NCBI GenBank assembly: GCA_965603115.1
Contig: CBFDBT010000179.1
Location: forward strand, 1 to 5,401
Source of the DNA: CBFDBT01 sp965603115
GTDB taxonomy: Bacteria; Pseudomonadota; Alphaproteobacteria; Sphingomonadales; Kordiimonadaceae
Reading direction: 5' to 3'
Length of the DNA: 5,401 nucleotides
Shown: in pieces, positions 1-4,368 of the stretch
Layout: each line of letters starts with the position of its first letter
Position numbering within the stretch: position 1 is the stretch's first letter
The notes under the pieces: generated by a model
Seen by the model: only the letters and a program-made list of their open reading frames with translations
What the model was told of the DNA's origin: nothing
Databases searched by the model: none
Made by a program: the position numbers and the translations under genes

Positions 1-411
1 TTTGCTGTGAGGTCTGGGCACCCGATCACCAAGAATGGGGCTAGAAAAGTGTCTATAGCTGAACTACGTCAATATGGTTTGGTCACGCCCGAAATTCCGG
101 ATCCGTTGAAGTCGATCATTTTCGGACCGGATGATGCAGAAGAAAAATATGGTGCATCTAGCCTGACAAGTGAGGACTATGGGCTGCTGCTATCGGTTAT
201 GCAGAACTCGGATATGGCTACCGGGGGCCCGAAATTCCTCTTTGATAAAGAAGTGTCTGACGGAAAAGTCACTCTCGTCAACCTGAAAGAAGAAATGGAA
301 TGGAATGCCGCGATATCCTTTCGTCCAGAAACCAAGCATTCCAGAGTTGTGCAGGAATTTGTCCAAAAATGCCAGCAGGTCGCCCAAGAGATTTCCTCTT
401 CTAGAGAATAG
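1..411 (+). CDS. LysR-type transcriptional regulator, C-terminal part (5' end outside window)
   Basis: The frame is open from the first base and ends at TAG 409-411, giving 136 visible residues. A GTG at 7 could start translation, but it lies inside a typical LysR motif (FAVRSGHPI), so the true start is upstream. The visible part matches the second half of a LysR substrate-binding domain. It has the VRxGHP strand near residues 3-8, the loop VSIAELRQYGLVTP near 17-30 (family pattern 'l.eL..yplv.p'), a helix-rich segment around SLTSEDYGLLLSVMQNSDMA, a 'DGKVTLVNL' strand, and a terminal helix HSRVVQEFVQKCQQV like the family's 'h.ra.rafid.l'. LysR proteins are cytoplasmic regulators with an N-terminal helix-turn-helix and a ligand-sensing C-terminal domain; the DNA-binding part is not in view. 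The ligand and target genes cannot be told. It is followed by decayed mobile DNA, so no functional link to the downstream cluster is evident. Confidence 0.75.
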   Translation, partial: FAVRSGHPITKNGARKVSIAELRQYGLVTPEIPDPLKSIIFGPDDAEEKYGASSLTSEDYGLLLSVMQNSDMATGGPKFLFDKEVSDGKVTLVNLKEEMEWNAAISFRPETKHSRVVQEFVQKCQQVAQEISSSRE

Positions 412-452
412 TAATTATATTCGCTTGCCTAGATAAATTCATATGGAAACGC

Positions 453-543
453 TACTCACCATATATTAAGTATTTTATGTCGGGCTTAGGGTTTCTGAGG
501 CTTACAGAGGATCTGTGAAACAGCGTTGTGATATACTCACCAT
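453..543. repeat. Short direct repeat TACTCACCAT
   Basis: The 10-mer TACTCACCAT occurs at 453-462 and again at 534-543, 81 bases apart. The second copy lies 46 bases before the start of the recombinase remnant. A direct repeat beside a recombinase gene can be a binding site or part of an attachment site. However, ten bases is short enough to arise by chance, and no third copy was seen further right. Function is unassigned. Confidence 0.25.
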
Positions 544-588
544 GATAGTGATAGATACATCAATTTCATTATGAGCAGGAACACAATC

Positions 589-790
589 ATGGCGCTTGGC
601 AAGCAAAAATCCTCTCCGAACCCCAAATAAAAACTGCTTTTCTGTTCCTCAGTACGACAAGGTATTCTTCCAGAGACCGGCTGAAGTTACTTCTATCGTG
701 CAGAGCAGTCCGCCGCGCAAAAGAAATATCCGAACTTAATGGTCAATGGTCACTGATGCTGAGGGTAGGCAATTAATATTTATTGTGTGA
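589..790 (+). pseudogene. Tyrosine recombinase (phage-type integrase) remnant, N-terminal part, frameshifted
   Basis: An ATG at 589 with AGGA 8 bases upstream (577-580) begins MALGKQ. A one-base shift then leads into the frame that reads WQAKILSEPQIKTAF, TTRYSSRDRLKLLLS and RAKEISEL up to 737. This follows the pattern of short proteobacterial tyrosine recombinases, roughly 'QAK.L...q......TTRyp.RdRvm.LLS.kaGLRAKEIa.LTW.MvtdaeG'. After CTT 735-737 a single-base deletion in the expected Thr codon moves the match into another frame, which continues WSMVTDAEGRQLI from 740 and stops at TGA 788-790. The first catalytic Arg of the family's R-H-R-Y set would be CGC 714-716, but the usual 'GL' before it reads 'VR'. 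The catalytic C-terminal half is absent from the window. The gene is therefore dead: two frameshifts plus truncation, possibly by the insertion element that follows. It marks this as a former integration region. Confidence 0.62.
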
Positions 791-854
791 AGAGATGGTC
801 ACTCTGGTGTAAGTGCTAACTTTGGTCCATAAGCTTTGACGGAAGAGGCATCAA

Positions 855-973
855 ATGAAAACTAGCCGCTTTCGGCCAGAAGCAATCATTCAATAAGTGA
901 AAACTTGGAGATGCATTAGCTCACGAGCAGTGAAATAGCTAATACTCTTAACATCGGCGACACCATTAAATAG
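855..973 (+). pseudogene. Probable IS3-family transposase OrfA fragment, multiply frameshifted
   Basis: ATG 855 is preceded by GAAGAGG and opens MKTSRFRPEAIIQ, then stops at TAA 894-896. IS3-family OrfA proteins (Pfam HTH_Tnp_1 type) commonly begin like 'MK.SRFseeQIi..Lk.ae.G..v.e.cr..GisdaTfY.W'. Two further pieces continue the pattern in the other two plus-strand frames: KLGDALAHEQ from 904, and SSEIANTLNIGDTIK from 926 to the TAG at 971-973, where a family Trp would be expected. The order and spacing fit a helix-turn-helix OrfA carrying two one-base insertions. No OrfB and no convincing terminal inverted repeats are visible, so only a scrap remains. The likeness is from recalled family consensus and is split over three frames, so confidence is moderate. 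Confidence 0.5.
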
Positions 974-983
974 TCATTTATTT

Positions 984-1004
984 TTACTCTCAATGCTAGA
1001 GTAA
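984..1004. repeat. Inverted repeat TTACTCT-N7-AGAGTAA
   Basis: TTACTCT (984-990) and AGAGTAA (998-1004) are a perfect 7-base inverted repeat around a 7-base spacer. There is no T-run after the stem on either strand, so it does not look like a rho-independent terminator. It lies about 190 bases upstream of the first cluster gene and could be an operator or a leftover transposon end. Confidence 0.35.
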
Positions 1005-1010
1005 TAACTC

Positions 1011-1024
1011 ATGATTCGACTCAT
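1011..1024. repeat. Near-palindrome ATGATTCGACTCAT
   Basis: This 14-base element has ATGA/TCAT arms around a TCGA centre and a single mismatched pair. It starts 7 bases after the preceding inverted repeat. Two dyads this close together upstream of an operon resemble a regulator-binding region, but short AT-rich palindromes are common by chance and no regulator is assigned. Confidence 0.25.
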
Positions 1025-1191
1025 AGAAGGATTTATGATAGATATAGTCACGTATAGGTAGTTTATGCCTAATGCCTTTTATTTTTCCAGTTTTGAATAT
1101 CCAACATGAGGTAATACACACCTTCAGTGACGCATTTGTTGTGGCGCAGAGAAACTGTACAAATATAGCCCACCATTCAGGGGAGGGGAAA

Positions 1192-1347
1192 ATGGCGCTG
1201 AATCTTTTCACAATCAACTGGCCGCAGCCAGGGGGGGCACTTACAGCAATTATAGTTATAGCTTTTATCATTGAGCATGGACTGGCTGTGCTCATAGAGA
1301 ATAGGCATATCATTAAACCTTTTGAAAATGGGGGCTGGTGTGACTGA
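1192..1347 (+). CDS. Small single-span membrane protein (51 aa), first gene of the cluster
   Basis: I chose ATG 1192 because a very strong Shine-Dalgarno, GGAGGGG at 1182-1188, sits just upstream. The frame is open further back to ATG 1072, but that start has no ribosome binding site and adds sequence with no recognisable features. The product opens MALNLFTINWPQPGGA, then has one membrane span near residues 15-34 (ALTAIIVIAFIIEHGLAVLI) followed by a charged tail (ENRHIIKPFENGGWCD). The pattern of a span followed by 'hhExxLAvLhExR' recalls the N-terminal segment of some bacterial membrane proteins, but I cannot name a family. Its stop overlaps the start of the next gene, implying translational coupling. 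A run of seven G (1231-1237) lies in codons 14-16 and five G (1330-1334) lie at the overlap. Loss of one G at the overlap would fuse this segment in frame to the next protein, so it may really be the N-terminus of a single 334-residue protein. Confidence 0.5.
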   Translation: MALNLFTINWPQPGGALTAIIVIAFIIEHGLAVLIENRHIIKPFENGGWCD

Positions 1348-2197
1348 AAGTAAACTCAGCATTTTTGAAACCATTAGTAAATATATAGGCTTTCAAACAA
1401 AGTCCTGGATGGCTGGGGACTCTGATGAACTCGAAGAGGACCTAATTAGACGCAAAGCAGGCTTTTCAAACTCTGAGCTTCCTAGCTGGCACACATCCGC
1501 TTCAAACCTGCTTGAAAAAGCGCGTGACGCTCAAGAAAAAGGCGACGGCGAGCAAGCATGGCTTGCCTTAAAAGCTGCGAAGAGAGAAGTTATAAGGGGT
1601 TATTCAGCAGAAGAAATTCTAGCGACCGCCGTAGAACTTGAGAAAGAGGCGCAAAAAATACCTACGGTTTGGCGGCGGGAGGCGATCCTAGAAATTCTAA
1701 AAGGACAAAATAGTCAGACGCCCCTTAATCATGATCAATTAATTAAAGCATGTAACATAAGAGATGGATATTATGACTCACTTTGGAGAAAAATTGACCG
1801 ACGACGAAGTGCTATAAAAATTTCATTACTCACTCTGTTTTTCATTATTTTAGCAATATTGGTAAAATGGGAATTTTTTCTAAATCTATCTCATGAAACA
1901 TCAATCACTTTCATGGGGCTTTGGGGGGCTTTGGGGGCGTCTCTCACAGCAACCTTTTCTCTCATAAATTCAGAATTACCAGATAAATTTACTGAAGGTG
2001 CCATGAATAGGGTTGTGACAGCTTGTCGCCCATTCATTGGCGCAGCCTCAGCAATAGTAGTTCTTGTCTTTATTAATGCTGATTTCATTAGTGTTGGAAC
2101 CAACCCTATGGCCGCTTATGCAACAGGGTTTTTGTCTGGATTCTCCGAGAAGTTTTTCTTTTCAGTAATATCTAAAGAAAGAAAAAAGACCGAATAA
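1328..2197 (+). CDS. Membrane protein with helical soluble N-terminal half and 3-4 C-terminal spans
   Basis: ATG 1328 gives 289 residues. TTG 1322 and GTG 1340 are alternatives, and the GTG has GGGGG (1330-1334) at Shine-Dalgarno distance, so the start is uncertain. Residues 50-130 are predicted helical and contain EQAWLALKAAKREVIRGYS and WRREAI, which resemble a recurring 'gd..qAW.aLkaAkRe.i.G...eE' plus 'WR..AI' helical module seen in uncharacterised bacterial membrane proteins. A basic patch (RRR, 158-160) precedes the first span at about 163-185. Further spans are near 193-213 (Gly-rich, GLWGALGASL), 236-254 (after RPFIGA) and 262-281, ending in the GFSEKF motif and a basic tail. I recognise the C-terminal GFSE-type membrane module as recurrent, but no function is known to me. 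The protein likely sits in the inner membrane with the helical half in the cytoplasm. It overlaps the preceding small membrane gene and is 83 bases from the next. Confidence 0.75.
   Translation: MGAGVTESKLSIFETISKYIGFQTKSWMAGDSDELEEDLIRRKAGFSNSELPSWHTSASNLLEKARDAQEKGDGEQAWLALKAAKREVIRGYSAEEILATAVELEKEAQKIPTVWRREAILEILKGQNSQTPLNHDQLIKACNIRDGYYDSLWRKIDRRRSAIKISLLTLFFIILAILVKWEFFLNLSHETSITFMGLWGALGASLTATFSLINSELPDKFTEGAMNRVVTACRPFIGAASAIVVLVFINADFISVGTNPMAAYATGFLSGFSEKFFFSVISKERKKTE
1915..1937. repeat. Three spaced G-runs (G4-CTTT-G6-CTTT-G5)
   Basis: Within the second membrane span of the four-span protein, G-runs at 1915-1918, 1923-1928 and 1933-1937 are each separated by CTTT. They encode the glycine-rich GLWGALGA segment. 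In this AT-leaning region the run stands out and could be prone to polymerase slippage. Only three runs are present, so it is not a complete four-tract G-quadruplex motif unless the six-G run is split. Confidence 0.5.
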
Positions 2198-2211
2198 GGG
2201 TATTCGTCACT

Positions 2212-2241
2212 TTGTTTTAAGTCAGATGTCACCAGTATCAT
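2212..2241 (+). promoter_or_regulatory. Possible sigma70-type promoter before the lipoprotein gene
   Basis: TTGTTT (2212-2217) and TATCAT (2236-2241) are separated by 18 bases in the 83-base gap after the membrane protein. The -10 matches TATAAT at five of six positions, but the -35 matches TTGACA at only its first three. Transcription would start near 2248, leaving a 5' leader of about 30 bases with the Shine-Dalgarno GAGGG at 2269-2273. It would let the lipoprotein and the genes after it be expressed separately from the two membrane genes. Confidence 0.3.
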
Positions 2242-2280
2242 AACTGTAGATCGTCAAAACAATTAGTTGAGGGATAAGCA

Positions 2281-2928
2281 ATGAGTCATCCACTGAAAAT
2301 ATTAATATTCTCTTTGTTCATTTCTGGGTGCACAGAAGTTCCAAAAGAAGTCCCTCAATTATCCATGACCGTAGGTGCGGATATTGCGTCAATGCAAACT
2401 GCCCATAGACAATTGGTACGCACCCTCTTCACACAGTTAAGGCGGGAGAGAATGAATTACCTGAAATATGAGTGGACCCCTAGGTTCATTAAAAATTTCG
2501 TAGAAATAGGCAAAATCAAGGATATTGCTTCAGGGGTTATAGTTTTTGATGATTCCAGTAGCGAATTTGTCCCACCAACTGTGGGAATAGAACAACAACA
2601 ACTCCTCAATTCTATCACAGGCTGGTCACAAGAAGCTGTTCGGCAAATTGAACTTAAAAAGCAAAAACTGATAGCTCCTTTGGACGAGAAAGAAGCTGAA
2701 ATTTTAGGGTCCATAGATGCAGGGTATTCCAGAATGTTAGCTGCAAATGCTCAGGTCACAGGTTTTTTAACATCGCTTAGAAATGTAGAAATAATGCAAG
2801 ACCAATTTCTTGAAAAGTTAGGACTCGGCGACATTAGAACAGAAATTAACGACAAGTTGGTGAGCGTTTCTTCGTGGGCGGCTGATGGCCTTGAGGAAAT
2901 ACGAAAAGTTGATGAGAAACTTAATTAA
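2281..2928 (+). CDS. Helical lipoprotein of unknown function (215 aa)
   Basis: ATG 2281 follows GAGGG (2269-2273) at good spacing. The N-terminus is a lipoprotein signal peptide: a basic start (MSHPLK), a hydrophobic core (ILIFSLF) and the lipobox ISGC ending at Cys17. The residue after Cys is Thr rather than Asp, which by the usual +2 rule favours outer-membrane sorting. The mature part is mostly predicted helix: about 34-75 with a basic stretch QLRRERMNYLKYEW, a short strand-like section GVIVFD near 85-90, then a long, coil-prone helix region around 103-165 containing IELKKQKLIAPLDEKEAE. The C-terminus ends DGLEEIRKVDEKLN. I recognise no family. It is followed after 12 bases by a small acidic gene with its own strong ribosome site, suggesting a co-expressed pair. 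It could be a periplasmic sensor or scaffold, or by analogy with lipase-toxin loci an immunity-type lipoprotein; both are inference. Confidence 0.8.
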   Translation: MSHPLKILIFSLFISGCTEVPKEVPQLSMTVGADIASMQTAHRQLVRTLFTQLRRERMNYLKYEWTPRFIKNFVEIGKIKDIASGVIVFDDSSSEFVPPTVGIEQQQLLNSITGWSQEAVRQIELKKQKLIAPLDEKEAEILGSIDAGYSRMLAANAQVTGFLTSLRNVEIMQDQFLEKLGLGDIRTEINDKLVSVSSWAADGLEEIRKVDEKLN

Positions 2929-2940
2929 TAGGAGAGAAAC

Positions 2941-3210
2941 ATGGGTTGGGGTGACGTAGGAGATGATGCCGCAAAGAAAACGGATCAGGAGCTCAAAGAC
3001 GAAGAGCTTGATATTCTTTCAGGGACCACGGTTGATTGGGACACTCTCAAACCGAGCGGTACAGATGATGAAACATACAACAAACTTATGGCAGCCGTTA
3101 AAGAGGCACAAATTAGAAATGAGGATATAGCACAACTGCAAAGTCGCATCACCAGTCTTGGTGGTGAGGCTGTGAAACTTGCTAAAAAACTCACATCACT
3201 AGCTCTCTGA
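2941..3210 (+). CDS. Small acidic helical protein (89 aa)
   Basis: ATG 2941 follows GGAGAG (2931-2936) and starts 12 bases after the lipoprotein stop, so the two are almost certainly co-transcribed. The first 45 residues are strongly acidic and probably flexible (MGWGDVGDDA, LKDEELDILSG, PSGTDDE). Residues about 46-87 are predicted helical with a heptad-like pattern (KLMAAVKEAQ, EDIAQLQSRITSLG, then AVKLAKKLTSLAL), consistent with a short coiled coil or helical hairpin. There is no signal peptide or membrane span and there are no cysteines, so it should be cytoplasmic. The size, charge and position between the lipoprotein and the hydrolase genes suggest a partner or chaperone-like adaptor, for example for the lipoprotein, the DUF6765 protein or the helical domain of the membrane protein. 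I do not recognise a family, and the function is unknown. Confidence 0.75.
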   Translation: MGWGDVGDDAAKKTDQELKDEELDILSGTTVDWDTLKPSGTDDETYNKLMAAVKEAQIRNEDIAQLQSRITSLGGEAVKLAKKLTSLAL

Positions 3211-3227
3211 TTTGAAAGGATCATGTT

Positions 3228-4268
3228 ATGGACATTGAGTTTCACTACTATATGACATACTTAATTGCAGCACGTTCAGGGTTTTCTCCAAAAGAAGCCA
3301 GCATCATTTCATATGCTTCACAATATGTAGATGACAATGATATCATTTATCGTATCAACAAGGATACAGCTGAAGATTTTACAAACTATATTTCTCAGAC
3401 GATGAATATCCTTAAACCCAAACCCAAGCTCTTAAGAATTTATCCGTTATTTCATTTTATACCTGGCGACCCCACTTCTGATACTGCTCAGCGCAAAGAT
3501 GGAAAATTACACCTACTTAACACCACTCCAAACAGCAAGAATGCGAACGATATCATTGATGCTGCACTTGAAACTAATGACCTCTATCAAATAGGTATTG
3601 CTTCACATACTTATGTGGACACCTGGGCGCATCAAAACTTCATAGGCTATTACGATGATTTTAACGGGATGAAAGGGCCTCTCAATGAAATAAAGCCCGA
3701 CATAGGCCACGCGGATGCAGAGCATAACCCGGATTGGCCAGCACTCATATGGAAGGACCCGCGCCTTATTAGTCAGCACGAAAGAATAAATAATACAGAC
3801 CGCTTCATGGAAGCTGCAAAATATTTATTCCTCAAGTTTGCTGAACATAAGGGCAGTATAGCTAGAGCCGACCTTGAAGCAGTATGCGATAGTTTATGTA
3901 ACGATCTACGGGAAAATATTGGAGAACGTGATCAGAGTAACAAGTTTAAGAAATCGCGCGTTGCCCGCTATAAGGAAAGAGCGGCTTCAAGCGATTATGG
4001 TGATACTGACCTTGTAGAATACGACGAAGATAAATGGTTTGATGATGCGATCAAAGAAAACGTCCGGGGTTTGAGGGACAGAAGCCAGTCATTCGGGGCC
4101 TTTATGAGGATAGATCCATGGAATGATGAATATACATGGAAGGATAGTGAAAACTATGAAGAAACCCACTGGCACAAGTTCCAGAAAGCCGTAAAAAATC
4201 ATCAAAATACTGCTTGGGATATTCTGGAGACCTCAACATTTAACAAGATGGAACTGGAGGCACTATGA
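3228..4268 (+). CDS. DUF6765-family protein, putative metal-dependent (phospholipase C-like) hydrolase
   Basis: ATG 3228 follows AAGGA (3216-3220), 17 bases after the previous stop; 346 residues. The opening MDIEFHYYMTYLIAARSGFS followed by SYASQYVDDN is, as I recall it, the signature of DUF6765 proteins. Candidate metal ligands are His6, Asp35/Asp36, His76 in PLFHFIPGD, His95, His127/Asp131/His135 in ASHTYVDTWAHQNF, and His161/Asp163/His166/Asp169 in GHADAEHNPD. The H-x3-D-x3-H helix and the early His and Asp residues resemble the layout of zinc-dependent phospholipase C and nuclease folds, so a metal-dependent phosphodiesterase or phospholipase is a reasonable inference; the true substrate is unknown. 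The C-terminal third is charged and helical (REERDQSNKF-like stretches, WFDDAIKENVRGL) and may bind a partner. There is no signal peptide, so it is likely cytoplasmic or exported by a non-Sec route. Its stop overlaps a mini reading frame, and the LCAT-type hydrolase follows 100 bases later. Confidence 0.75.
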   Translation: MDIEFHYYMTYLIAARSGFSPKEASIISYASQYVDDNDIIYRINKDTAEDFTNYISQTMNILKPKPKLLRIYPLFHFIPGDPTSDTAQRKDGKLHLLNTTPNSKNANDIIDAALETNDLYQIGIASHTYVDTWAHQNFIGYYDDFNGMKGPLNEIKPDIGHADAEHNPDWPALIWKDPRLISQHERINNTDRFMEAAKYLFLKFAEHKGSIARADLEAVCDSLCNDLRENIGERDQSNKFKKSRVARYKERAASSDYGDTDLVEYDEDKWFDDAIKENVRGLRDRSQSFGAFMRIDPWNDEYTWKDSENYEETHWHKFQKAVKNHQNTAWDILETSTFNKMELEAL

Positions 4269-4297
4269 CGGCTGAGTTTTTTAACATCAGCTTATAG
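4256..4297 (+). other. Strong ribosome site with a 10-codon mini-ORF overlapping the DUF6765 stop
   Basis: GGAGG at 4256-4260 lies four bases before ATG 4265, which overlaps the TGA stop of the preceding gene (ATGA at 4265-4268). Translation from this ATG gives only MTAEFFNISL before TAG 4295-4297. An ATGA overlap with a near-perfect Shine-Dalgarno normally starts a coupled gene. Here it could be the stub of a gene lost by deletion or frameshift, a short leader peptide for the next gene, or chance, since GGAGG also encodes residues near the end of the upstream protein. The remainder up to 4355 has stops in all frames and no clear terminator. Confidence 0.35.
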
Positions 4298-4368
4298 ACT
4301 TTCTTGCAAATGAGCCCCATTCTCAACCGTGTGTTTTGAGTCTTTTTTATATTAGAAAGGCACCCACA

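Larger units (their letters stand above)
412..1191. other. Gene-poor stretch of decayed mobile-element DNA
   Basis: About 780 bases separate the LysR gene from the first gene of the downstream cluster, and no reading frame here looks intact. Two fragments are recognisable on the plus strand: a recombinase remnant (589-790) and a probable insertion-sequence OrfA remnant (855-973). Between 412 and 588 I see only AT-rich sequence with stops in every frame and a 10-base direct repeat (TACTCACCAT at 453-462 and 534-543). Between 974 and 1191 there are two short inverted repeats and no convincing coding signal. I found no clear rho-independent terminator for the LysR gene and no tRNA. The promoter of the downstream cluster may lie in the right part of this stretch, but I could not pick a convincing -35/-10 pair. 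Confidence 0.6.

Noticed and set aside
453..543. TACTCACCAT direct repeats as attachment sites of the integrated element
   Set aside because: Only 10 bases long, both copies are on the same side of the recombinase remnant, and no copy was found at a right-hand boundary.
1072..1191. Longer start for the small membrane protein at ATG 1072
   Set aside because: There is no Shine-Dalgarno upstream and the added 40 residues lack features, whereas ATG 1192 has GGAGGGG just before it.
1111..1310. Faint likeness of the same frame to the C-terminus of ISAs1-type transposases (an 'ALNLF' segment)
   Set aside because: Only a handful of residues match; the strong ribosome site, membrane span and overlap with the next gene fit a small membrane protein better.
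996..1313. Minus-strand open frame of 105 codons
   Set aside because: It has no ribosome site, odd composition rich in Cys, Trp and Ser, no family resemblance, and runs antisense to the better-supported small membrane gene.
2457..2714. Minus-strand frame of 85 codons within the lipoprotein gene
   Set aside because: Its Ser/Cys-rich translation is typical of an antisense shadow; the plus strand has a lipobox and a good start.
4277..4285. TTTTTTAAC in the mini-ORF as a -1 ribosomal slippery site
   Set aside because: The codon phasing does not give the X-XXY-YYZ arrangement, and the alternative frame also stops after a few codons.
4348..4353. TATATT as a -10 element before the hydrolase gene
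   Set aside because: No -35-like hexamer lies 16-18 bases upstream, and the implied start site would leave the Shine-Dalgarno at or before the transcript's 5' end.
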